Source: Dehalococcoidales bacterium
GTDB lineage: Bacteria > Chloroflexota > Dehalococcoidia > Dehalococcoidales > UBA2162
Length of the DNA stretch: 12,573 nucleotides
Assembly (NCBI GenBank): GCA_016844285.1
Contig: JAENIS010000051.1
Location: forward strand, 1-12,573
Direction of reading: 5' to 3'
The stretch's first letter is position 1; every line of letters begins with the position of its first letter. This document shows, in pieces, positions 6,550 through 12,573 of the stretch. Below the pieces are notes generated by a model. That model did no database searches, had not been told where the DNA came from, and saw nothing but the letters and a program-made list of their open reading frames with translations. The position numbers and the translations under genes are program-made.

Positions 6550-8571
6550 TTGCCAACGCGAGAAATATTCTGGAACATCCCATTCGGGTATATCATCTAC
6601 ATACTGGGCGTCATGGCATTTGCTATCCTAGTCTATAGTATCTACCGGCGCTACAAGCTGTGGCGGGTGGGCAAGCTGGATGACCGCTCCCGGAATATGG
6701 GGAAGCGGGTAGCGGTATTCATCCGCACGGTCATAACCGATGTTCTTATCCACCGCCGCTTTCTTCGTGAGCCATACCCCGGGCTCATGCATCTGCTTAT
6801 CTTCTGGGGCGCGATGATATTGCTTCTTTCTGACGCACTTGATGCCGTGACCCATTTCGCTGGCAGGCAACTTGCTGGCAGTACCTACCTCTGGCTCTCG
6901 CTTCTCACTGATATTGCCGGCATTATGATTCTTACCGGCATTATTATGGCCGGCTACCGCCGTTACATTCAGAAGCCGGAGAGACTAAACACCGTTCTCG
7001 ACGATGGAGTTGTTATTGTACTGGCCGTGCTGATAGTGGTTACGGGCTTCATCGTTGAAGGTCTGCGCCAGGCAGCTACCGAGTTGATAAGCCACCCGGA
7101 CTGGGCAATATGGTCTCCCGGTGGTTGGGTTTTCGCCAGGGTCTTTAGCGGTCTGAGCCAGGGAACGATTTTGCTCTGGCACCGGCTTCTCTGGTGGCTG
7201 CATTCCCTCGTGGTGATGGGTGCAGTCGTCTATTTTGCCATCCGTTTTTCTAAATTGCAGCACATCATCATCTCTCCCTTAAACGTGTTTTTCCGCACCC
7301 TGGGCCCATTTGTTGTACCCACCCCACTTCATATTGAAACTGCCGAGACTTTTGGTGTCGGCGAGTCCAGGGAATTCACCTGGAAACAGCTTCTTGATGT
7401 GGATGCCTGCACTAACTGTGGCCGCTGCCAGGATGCCTGCCCGGCATGGCTGAGCCAAAAACCACTGTCACCGAGGAAATTAACTCAGGACATCAAGCGG
7501 CACTGGCTGGAGACGGCCCGCCAACCGGTGACAAACGCCGAGAGTCCTGCTCCGCAACTGATAGGCGGCAGCATCAGCGAAAACGAAATCTGGGCCTGTA
7601 CCACCTGCGGCGCCTGCCAGGAAGCATGCCCGGTCTACGTGGAACATATCGCCAAGATAATCGACCTGAGACGGAATCTGGTTCTGGCACAAGGCAAGAT
7701 GCCTGAGAGTGCTCAGCTGATGCTGAGAAACATGCAAACCAGGGGGCACCCCTGGGCCGGTGCCCAGTCGATGAGGCTGAGGGGTGACTGGATGAGTGGA
7801 CTCGACCTCAAAATAGTCGATAAACCGGATGCTGTCGATGTGCTACTCTGGGTGGGTTGTACTGGTGCTCTGGTGGAGCGTAATGTTAAGGCTACTATCT
7901 CTCTGATAAAGGTTTTACAAGCCGCCGGGGTCAATTTTGGCGTTCTGGGCGAGGCCGAAAGTTGCTGCGGTGACCCGGCGCGAAGGGCAGGTGACGAATA
8001 CCTGTTTCAAACCATCTGCCAGAAGAACATCGAGCTTCTTCAATCCTATAATCTTAAAAAGATAATCGCCACCTGCCCCCACTGCTTTAATACCCTGAAA
8101 AATGAATATCCCCGGTTCGGCGGTAACTTTCAGGTGAGCCACCACAGCCAGTTCATCGCCGATTTGATTCGTGATGGTCGACTAAGCCCAGGCCGACTGG
8201 ATAGCCCAAAGGTAGTCGTTTACCACGATTCCTGCTATCTCGGTCGCTATAACGATATTTATCAGGCACCACGCCGAATCCTGAAGGCGATAAGCAGTAT
8301 CAAGAGGGTAGAAATGGCTCGCTCTGGCTCAAGGAGCTTTTGCTGTGGTGGGGGTGGTGGCCATATATGGATAGAAGAACTACCAGGTACCAGGATAAAC
8401 GAAATCCGTCTCAATGAGGTGATAGATAGTGGCGCCGATACCGTCGTCACGGCTTGTCCCTACTGTTTGCAGATGATGGAAGAGGCTATCGAACGCAAAC
8501 AGATGAAGACCTCCTTGCAGGCGATGGACCTCGTTGAGCTAGTTGAACAGGCAATAAGCCAGCCTCAATAA
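6550..8571 (+). CDS. membrane FeS oxidoreductase, cytochrome-b/CCG-domain type (likely ETF:quinone oxidoreductase)
   Basis: A 673-residue membrane oxidoreductase combining a NarI/HdrE-like cytochrome b domain with a HdrD/GlpC-like FeS part. About five to six helices lie within residues 8-240; His81, His211 and His218 on helices are candidate heme ligands. Two 4Fe-4S motifs follow: Cys287/290/293/297 and Cys350/353/356/360, each CxxCxxCxxxCP. Two complete CCG domains follow: Cys437, Cys472-Cys473, Cys509xxCys512, and Cys562, Cys598-Cys599, Cys636xxCys639. This is the architecture of membrane proteins encoded beside etfBA in syntrophic and other anaerobes, where they are proposed or shown to move electrons between ETF and menaquinone. 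etfB starts 12 nt after its stop, which supports that role. Direction of electron flow is not decidable here. A heterodisulfide reductase-like role is the main alternative. Confidence 0.9.
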   Translation: MPTREIFWNIPFGYIIYILGVMAFAILVYSIYRRYKLWRVGKLDDRSRNMGKRVAVFIRTVITDVLIHRRFLREPYPGLMHLLIFWGAMILLLSDALDAVTHFAGRQLAGSTYLWLSLLTDIAGIMILTGIIMAGYRRYIQKPERLNTVLDDGVVIVLAVLIVVTGFIVEGLRQAATELISHPDWAIWSPGGWVFARVFSGLSQGTILLWHRLLWWLHSLVVMGAVVYFAIRFSKLQHIIISPLNVFFRTLGPFVVPTPLHIETAETFGVGESREFTWKQLLDVDACTNCGRCQDACPAWLSQKPLSPRKLTQDIKRHWLETARQPVTNAESPAPQLIGGSISENEIWACTTCGACQEACPVYVEHIAKIIDLRRNLVLAQGKMPESAQLMLRNMQTRGHPWAGAQSMRLRGDWMSGLDLKIVDKPDAVDVLLWVGCTGALVERNVKATISLIKVLQAAGVNFGVLGEAESCCGDPARRAGDEYLFQTICQKNIELLQSYNLKKIIATCPHCFNTLKNEYPRFGGNFQVSHHSQFIADLIRDGRLSPGRLDSPKVVVYHDSCYLGRYNDIYQAPRRILKAISSIKRVEMARSGSRSFCCGGGGGHIWIEELPGTRINEIRLNEVIDSGADTVVTACPYCLQMMEEAIERKQMKTSLQAMDLVELVEQAISQPQ

Positions 8572-8583
8572 AGGAGAATCGGT

Positions 8584-9384
8584 ATGCATATTATTGTTTG
8601 TGTGAAGCAGGTGCCTGACCCTGAGATACCACCGGCTAGATTCAAGATTGACTCCGCCGCCAGGATGGTGATACCGCCTGTAGGAGTGTCCCCGGTGATG
8701 AGTGTCTTCGATGAACGTGCTGTCGAAGCCGCCTGCCGACTCAAGGATAAATACCATGCCAGGATTACTGTGCTGACCATGGGATCAGGCAAAGTCTCTG
8801 ATGTGGTAAGGCAGGCTTTATCTATGGGTGGTGACGAAGGCGTGGTTTTGCAGGATGCCGCCTTTGACAACGCCGACAGCTATGGCACCGCCTATTTGCT
8901 ATCAAAAGCAATCCAGAAAATCGGCCAGTATGACCTCATTCTGTGTGGCCGGCAGGCTGCCGACTGGGACCAGGGACAGGTCGGCTCAATCATCGCCGAG
9001 ATTCTGAGCATTCCCGTAGTCACTCTCGCCCGTGACATTGAAGTTGTTGATGGCAAACTGCGCGTCGCACGGGTGCTGAAGGACGGCTATGAAGTGGTGG
9101 AAGCGCCAATGCCTGTTGTCGTCACGGTTAGCAGCGAACTGGGTTTGCCCCGTCTGCCCAGGGGGATGGGTATTATCACCGCCGCCCGCAAGCAGATACC
9201 CGTGTGGACGGGGCAAGACATCGGAGCTAACCTTGCCCAGGCAGAGCCTGATGGTGCCTATAACGAGGTTGCCAGCCTGGTTGTCCCGGTTCGGGAGGCA
9301 AGGTGCGACATTATTTCCGGCGAAACTACGGCGGAAGCGGCAGCCAATCTGGCACTAAAGCTTAGAGAGCTAAAACTAATCTGA
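8584..9384 (+). CDS. etfB: electron transfer flavoprotein subunit beta
   Basis: A 266-residue EtfB, of normal length. It forms a soluble heterodimer with EtfA and binds AMP or a second flavin, taking electrons from acyl-CoA dehydrogenases. Family marks are the N-terminus IIVCVKQVPDPE, the region VFDERAVEAACRLKD, the alternation VTLTMGSG-like/ALSMGGDEGV, the LCGRQAADWDQGQVG segment, and ELGLPRLPRGMGIITAARKQIPVW near the C-terminal third. The start at 8584 has AGGAG at 8572-8576. It is the middle gene of the FeS oxidoreductase-etfB-etfA operon, 27 bp ahead of etfA. Whether this ETF is of the bifurcating kind cannot be settled by eye: no fixC/fixX-like genes are present, and the membrane FeS partner argues for quinone-linked chemistry. 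Confidence 0.95.
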   Translation: MHIIVCVKQVPDPEIPPARFKIDSAARMVIPPVGVSPVMSVFDERAVEAACRLKDKYHARITVLTMGSGKVSDVVRQALSMGGDEGVVLQDAAFDNADSYGTAYLLSKAIQKIGQYDLILCGRQAADWDQGQVGSIIAEILSIPVVTLARDIEVVDGKLRVARVLKDGYEVVEAPMPVVVTVSSELGLPRLPRGMGIITAARKQIPVWTGQDIGANLAQAEPDGAYNEVASLVVPVREARCDIISGETTAEAAANLALKLRELKLI

Positions 9385-9411
9385 GAACATGTAGTCAGGG
9401 GAGGATACTCA

Positions 9412-10410
9412 ATGGAGAATAAAGGCATATTGCTCTGCGGCGAGACGGCTGAAGGCAAACTGGCGCCAATCACACTGCAACTACTGGGCATCGGCCGCAA
9501 ACTGGCCGATGAGCTTGGCGAAAAGCTGAGTATTCTGCTGATGGGCAGTGGTCTGGCCGGGCTGGGACAGCAGGCAGTGGCCTTGGGGGCGGACAGAGTC
9601 TATCTGGCTGATGACCCTCTCCTGGACAACTACAATTCGGATGCCGGCACTTATGTTGCGGCCAATCTCTGCCAGCAGCTCCTCCCTGCCATTCTGCTCC
9701 TGGGGCAAACCGATGTCGGCCGCGACCTGGCTCCCAGACTGGCGGGCCGTCTGAAGACTGGCCTGGCGATGGATTGCACCGCACTGGCCATCGACCCTCA
9801 AACCAGGCTTCTCATCCGCACCCGGCCCGTCTATGGTGGCAATGCCGATGCCACGGTGATATCCAGGACTACCCGACCCCAGATGGCGACGATACGCACC
9901 GGTATGATGAAACCAGCCGAACCCGATGATTCGCGCCGGGGTGAGGTCATTGCCTGGGGTGGTACTATCGACCCCTCCGTCATCAAGGTCAAAGTCATCG
10001 AGCGGGTAAAAGAAGAGCGTGAGGGAGTGCGGCTGGAGGAGGCGGATGTGGTGGTGAGTGGTGGCCGCGGCATGGGCAGTAGCGAGAACTTCAAGGCGAT
10101 AGAGAACCTGGCACATCTTCTTGGTGGTGCGATGGGAGCGACACGGATTGCCTGTGAGGAAAAATGGGTACCGGCGACCTACCAGGTGGGCCAGACGGGG
10201 AAAATGGTCAGTCCTAAGCTCTATATCGCCGTGGCCATCTCCGGGGCTACGCAGCACCTGGCGGGCTGTGCCGGCTCAAGGTGCATTGTCGCCATCAACA
10301 AGGACCCCCAGGCGAATATCTTCAAGGTAGCCCATCTCGGCATTATCGGAGACTGGAAGGAAGCCCTGCCCGCTTTGACCAGGAAACTGGAGGAGCTGCT
10401 GGCCAAATAG
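9412..10410 (+). CDS. etfA: electron transfer flavoprotein subunit alpha
   Basis: A 332-residue EtfA, of typical length. The N-terminal half is an ETF alpha/beta fold. The C-terminal FAD-binding domain contains [10 protein letters not shown] (Ser216-Gly217-Gly218-Arg219-Gly220) and [16 protein letters not shown] from residue 270, followed by [16 protein letters not shown] and GIIGDW. This matches the EtfA signature, except that Thr280 occupies the position before Gln281-His282 that is usually Ile or Val. A strong Shine-Dalgarno, AGGGGAGG (9397-9404), lies 7 nt before the ATG. It is the last gene of the operon; two hairpins follow about 75-130 bp downstream. No ferredoxin-like N-terminal extension is present. 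Confidence 0.95.
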   Translation: MENKGILLCGETAEGKLAPITLQLLGIGRKLADELGEKLSILLMGSGLAGLGQQAVALGADRVYLADDPLLDNYNSDAGTYVAANLCQQLLPAILLLGQTDVGRDLAPRLAGRLKTGLAMDCTALAIDPQTRLLIRTRPVYGGNADATVISRTTRPQMATIRTGMMKPAEPDDSRRGEVIAWGGTIDPSVIKVKVIERVKEEREGVRLEEADVVVSGGRGMGSSENFKAIENLAHLLGGAMGATRIACEEKWVPATYQVGQTGKMVSPKLYIAVAISGATQHLAGCAGSRCIVAINKDPQANIFKVAHLGIIGDWKEALPALTRKLEELLAK

Positions 10411-10483
10411 GCTGAGTTCGCTTAGAACCCTGTCATCGTCTTCCACCTCAGAAAAGATTGTTTATTAACCTCACCCCCTTAAT

Positions 10484-10508
10484 CCCCCTCTCCTAGAAGG
10501 AGAGGGGG
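10484..10508. repeat. perfect C/G-run hairpin, REP-like
   Basis: CCCCCTCTCC (10484-10493) and GGAGAGGGGG (10499-10508) pair perfectly over 10 bp around a 5-nt loop, preceded by a related CTCACCCCC tract. No T-run follows on the plus strand. C-tract hairpins of this kind are often dispersed in many copies in Chloroflexota-like genomes, so it may be a repeat rather than a dedicated terminator. Confidence 0.5.
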
Positions 10509-10516
10509 AAATAAAG

Positions 10517-10539
10517 AAAGAGGGGCTAAGCCCCTCTTT
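10517..10539. terminator. bidirectional hairpin terminator between convergent genes
   Basis: AAAGAGGGGC (10517-10526) and GCCCCTCTTT (10530-10539) form a perfect 10-bp stem with a TAA loop. On the minus strand it is followed by TTTCTTTATTT-like sequence, a good intrinsic terminator for the AOR gene ending at 10595. On the plus strand only TTT at the stem base follows, so it is weaker for etfA. Confidence 0.65.
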
Positions 10540-10594
10540 GATGCTCCGCAGTTTATCTCTTGTTACTGAGAAGAGATTTAAGAGAGCTCCGAAC

Positions 10595-12358
10595 TTAAAG
10601 CTGCCCGTAAACGGAATCCAAGACGCTATCTGGCACGTCGAATACCTGGTTATGAGGTGGCAGTGGTTCATACTTCATGAATTCGGGAAGCCGGTCATGG
10701 GCTTTGGTGAGGCCAGCAGCTTCGTTAAACGCCCTCTCCTTTTTGAGAATGTCGACTCCCATCTTGAAAATATCGTCGGCGGTCCAGTTGGTGCCCAGAA
10801 CGCCATTGCATTCTTCTACCATGCCTTCGTACCCGCTAGGAATATCAAGGATGGCAAAGGCGATAAACAGACAGTGGCCGCAGGAGTCAATAAAGGCAGT
10901 TGTCGCCTGGAAGGCGCGGCTGAGACCCGCTTTGCCTTCCGGGCTTAGTGGGTCGGCCTTGCCACCCACACTTAAGATTTCCGGAGCGATAGTGTAACCG
11001 GCAGTGTGGTCTGCGCCCATGGTGGTGGTGGCGTAGGTAACGCCAATGCCTTTGACCGCGCGCGGCTCATAGGCGGGCATGCTCTGGCCTTTCACCGTGG
11101 GCACCCGCGTTAGGCCAAAGACTTTACCGGCAGTCTCCGTACCACTACCCAGGATACGGCCCATTGGTGTCCCTTTACCCATTTCATGTACCAGTTCAAT
11201 GGCTCGCTTGCCATCACCAAACGAAACTATACCGGCTTCCATTGCTACCGCCAGAGTGGTGCCAGTCTCAATGGTATCCAGCCCGTAAGCATTACAAAGA
11301 CGGATGAGTTCGGCAATATCGTCCAAACTATCAATGTCACAGTCAGCCCCCAAAGCCCAGTTAGATTCATATTCCAGGCAAGAGGTGTGCTCAGAACCAT
11401 CTGCCTTATGCCAGGTATTGGAACACCTGATAATACAACCGGGGCTACAGGCATGGTTGTAGAGTTCCTTACCCAGGCGCTGCTTGTTCCCCTCAAAAAT
11501 TGCCTCACCCCCAATCTTGGCAGCACCTTCAAAACGACCGTTTGAGAAATTATGGGTAGGCAGGCCTCCGGCTTCGTTCATAATGTTGATGAGCACAGCC
11601 GTGCCGTAGGTGTTCAAACCGCCTTTGGGCTTGGTGACGTCATGAGTCTGCAGGGCTTCAGTCATTTTCTTGCGCCCCTGGTCAAACAGCGCTTTGTTGG
11701 CAATGGCGACGCCGGGCGAACCGGCATCATTCACCACAATAAATTTGAGCCTTTTACTCCCTAATACCGAGCCTAAACCGCCACGTCCCGCATAACGGCT
11801 GGGGCGTTTTGCAATATCGTTGAAAACAATGCCGGCGTTACTGTAACCGCGCTCGCCAGCGACACCGTAGCCAGCGATAGAGATATTGTTACCGAAGCGC
11901 CGGTACAATTTGGGGAAGGTATCGTACAGATTTTCGCCGGCATATTCGGTGGCATCGAAAAACTCTGCCGCAGGTTTACCAGCCGTCTTATTCCAGCTCA
12001 GGTAGACTCCCCAGAATTTATCTTTCTCAGCTGGTTGCCCCTCCACGATGAGTCCTTGTATCTGCATAGAAGCCAGGTTATTGCCCCAGGATGAGCCGAC
12101 ATTTGACTCCTTGATGCCACCGGTCAGGGGCGATTTGGCACCCACGGAGAGGCGGGAAGAGGTCGGAGCAACTGTGCCCGTCATAATCCCAGGGGCAAAG
12201 ATAATCTTGTTATGAGGACCCAGCGGATGGGCAATTGGTGATACCTCGGCGGCAATGAGAGAGGATGTCATACCACGCCCGGCCATGTTTTTGTAGGGTG
12301 CAGGGCTTTCTTCCAGGCGGTATGTCCGGTCGGTCATATCTAAGCGCAACAGTTTCAT
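10595..12358 (-). CDS. aldehyde ferredoxin oxidoreductase family protein (tungsten/molybdopterin)
   Basis: A 587-residue member of the AOR family. These are oxygen-sensitive cytoplasmic enzymes with a tungsten-bis-pterin centre and one 4Fe-4S cluster, interconverting aldehydes and carboxylic acids (or related reactions) with ferredoxin or partner subunits. The N-terminal domain shows GRGMTSSLIAAE, APGIMTGTVAPTSSRLSVGAKSP and ESNVGSSWG, as in AOR N-domains. Cluster ligands appear as Cys304-x3-Cys308-x3-Cys312 with the fourth in DSCGHCLF (Cys493 or Cys496). LDTIETGTTLAVAMEAG and the AYEPRAVKGIGVTYATT pterin-contact region are also present. The first gap is three residues rather than the two of classical archaeal AOR, marking a separate subfamily. 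The start at 12358 has AAGGAGGG at 12373-12366. No FeS or flavin partner subunit is adjacent. Substrate is unknown. Confidence 0.92.
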   Translation of the reverse strand: MKLLRLDMTDRTYRLEESPAPYKNMAGRGMTSSLIAAEVSPIAHPLGPHNKIIFAPGIMTGTVAPTSSRLSVGAKSPLTGGIKESNVGSSWGNNLASMQIQGLIVEGQPAEKDKFWGVYLSWNKTAGKPAAEFFDATEYAGENLYDTFPKLYRRFGNNISIAGYGVAGERGYSNAGIVFNDIAKRPSRYAGRGGLGSVLGSKRLKFIVVNDAGSPGVAIANKALFDQGRKKMTEALQTHDVTKPKGGLNTYGTAVLINIMNEAGGLPTHNFSNGRFEGAAKIGGEAIFEGNKQRLGKELYNHACSPGCIIRCSNTWHKADGSEHTSCLEYESNWALGADCDIDSLDDIAELIRLCNAYGLDTIETGTTLAVAMEAGIVSFGDGKRAIELVHEMGKGTPMGRILGSGTETAGKVFGLTRVPTVKGQSMPAYEPRAVKGIGVTYATTTMGADHTAGYTIAPEILSVGGKADPLSPEGKAGLSRAFQATTAFIDSCGHCLFIAFAILDIPSGYEGMVEECNGVLGTNWTADDIFKMGVDILKKERAFNEAAGLTKAHDRLPEFMKYEPLPPHNQVFDVPDSVLDSVYGQL

Positions 12359-12477
12359 AATGTGTCCCTCCTTGTCTTATTTTGACTTATTGTTCTGTGT
12401 ACTGCCACTGGCCAGCGTCACTTACGCAGACCAGGATTTCCCATTTCAACTCGCAATCAAATGATAGCAGTTCTCCC
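12359..12477 (-). other. spacer between CoA-transferase and AOR genes
   Basis: 119 bp with the AOR Shine-Dalgarno at 12366-12373. No convincing -35/-10 pair or terminator hairpin is visible, only the 8-bp palindrome CTGGCCAG. This is consistent with an operon but does not exclude a promoter. Confidence 0.4.
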
Positions 12478-12573
12478 CTAGTAGACAACCTTCTCTTCGA
12501 TAAGCTGGGTATATTCTTCGGCGTCGAGGCCAAGAAGCTCCCGGAAGACATAGTCGTTGTGCTCCCCTAAGAG
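12478..12573 (-). CDS. CaiB/BaiF (class III) CoA-transferase, C-terminal end only
   Basis: The minus strand is open from the window edge to the TAG at 12480-12478. It encodes 31 residues: LLGEHNDYVFRELLGL, then DAEEYTQLIEE and a final KVVY. The 'LGEHN-(E/D)-Y-V ... ELLGL-S/D-x-E-E-x-x-x-L-x-E-x-x-V-(I/V)' pattern is the standard C-terminus of formyl-CoA:oxalate/CaiB-type transferases, which move CoA between carboxylic acids. The gene is 5'-truncated by the window. It lies 119 bp upstream of the AOR gene on the same strand, so the two may be cotranscribed. The acyl substrate cannot be inferred. Confidence 0.8.
   Translation of the reverse strand, partial: LLGEHNDYVFRELLGLDAEEYTQLIEEKVVY

Noticed and set aside
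9481..10257. 258-codon open frame antisense to etfA
   Set aside because: His/Pro/Arg-rich composition typical of an antisense shadow in GC-rich coding DNA, and etfA on the other strand is unambiguous.
10538..10948. 136-codon plus-strand open frame under the AOR gene
   Set aside because: Lies opposite the C-terminal cluster-binding part of the AOR and shows no family features.
12382..12570. 62-codon plus-strand open frame at the right edge
   Set aside because: It is antisense to the CoA-transferase C-terminus, which has a clear family pattern and stop codon on the minus strand.
1..12573. CRISPR array, rRNA, prophage or defence cassette
   Set aside because: No regularly spaced direct repeats, no rRNA motifs and no phage or nuclease genes seen. 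The Fic-like piece is only a fragment.

Overview
The window reads as bacterial genomic DNA from an anaerobe. It combines an electron-transfer-flavoprotein/membrane FeS oxidoreductase module with a tungsten-type aldehyde ferredoxin oxidoreductase (AOR) and the tail of a class III CoA-transferase. This mix is common in uncultured anaerobic fatty-acid or aromatic degraders. The style of the proteins and the C-rich hairpin repeat near 10.5 kb look most like Chloroflexota (Dehalococcoidia-like), but that placement is inference with modest confidence.

Layout. (1) 1-3615, plus strand: a tight three-gene operon of MoxR-type AAA+ ATPase (5' end cut by the window), DUF58 protein and polytopic DUF4129 protein. 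It is a typical MoxR/DUF58 envelope-associated chaperone-like set. (2) 3625-5063, minus strand: a Cof-type HAD phosphatase whose start overlaps the stop of a small lipoprotein gene by 4 bp (ATGA). (3) 5065-6450: an AT-richer accessory pocket. It holds a relic of a Fic-family C-terminus, a 163-bp non-coding element with terminal inverted repeats flanked by TA (an IS630/Tc1-mariner-type MITE), a second lipoprotein with a lone protease-inhibitor-I9-like domain, and a gene-poor stretch with a tRNA-3'-end-like sequence. (4) 6454-10410, plus strand: an extended -10 promoter, then a cytochrome-b/CCG-domain FeS oxidoreductase (ETF:menaquinone oxidoreductase type), etfB and etfA. (5) 10484-10539: two perfect hairpins between convergent genes. 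(6) 10595-12573, minus strand: AOR-family oxidoreductase, preceded by the last 31 codons of a CaiB/BaiF CoA-transferase.

How it fits together: EtfAB would collect electrons from acyl-CoA dehydrogenases encoded elsewhere, and the membrane FeS protein would pass them to the quinone pool. The AOR and CoA-transferase genes on the facing strand suggest aldehyde/acid/CoA-ester chemistry in the same metabolism. The most unusual observation is the MITE. If TA is taken as the duplicated target, it inserted into a CTAG that carries the TAG stop codon of the I9-like lipoprotein gene and rebuilt that stop, so the protein was left unchanged.
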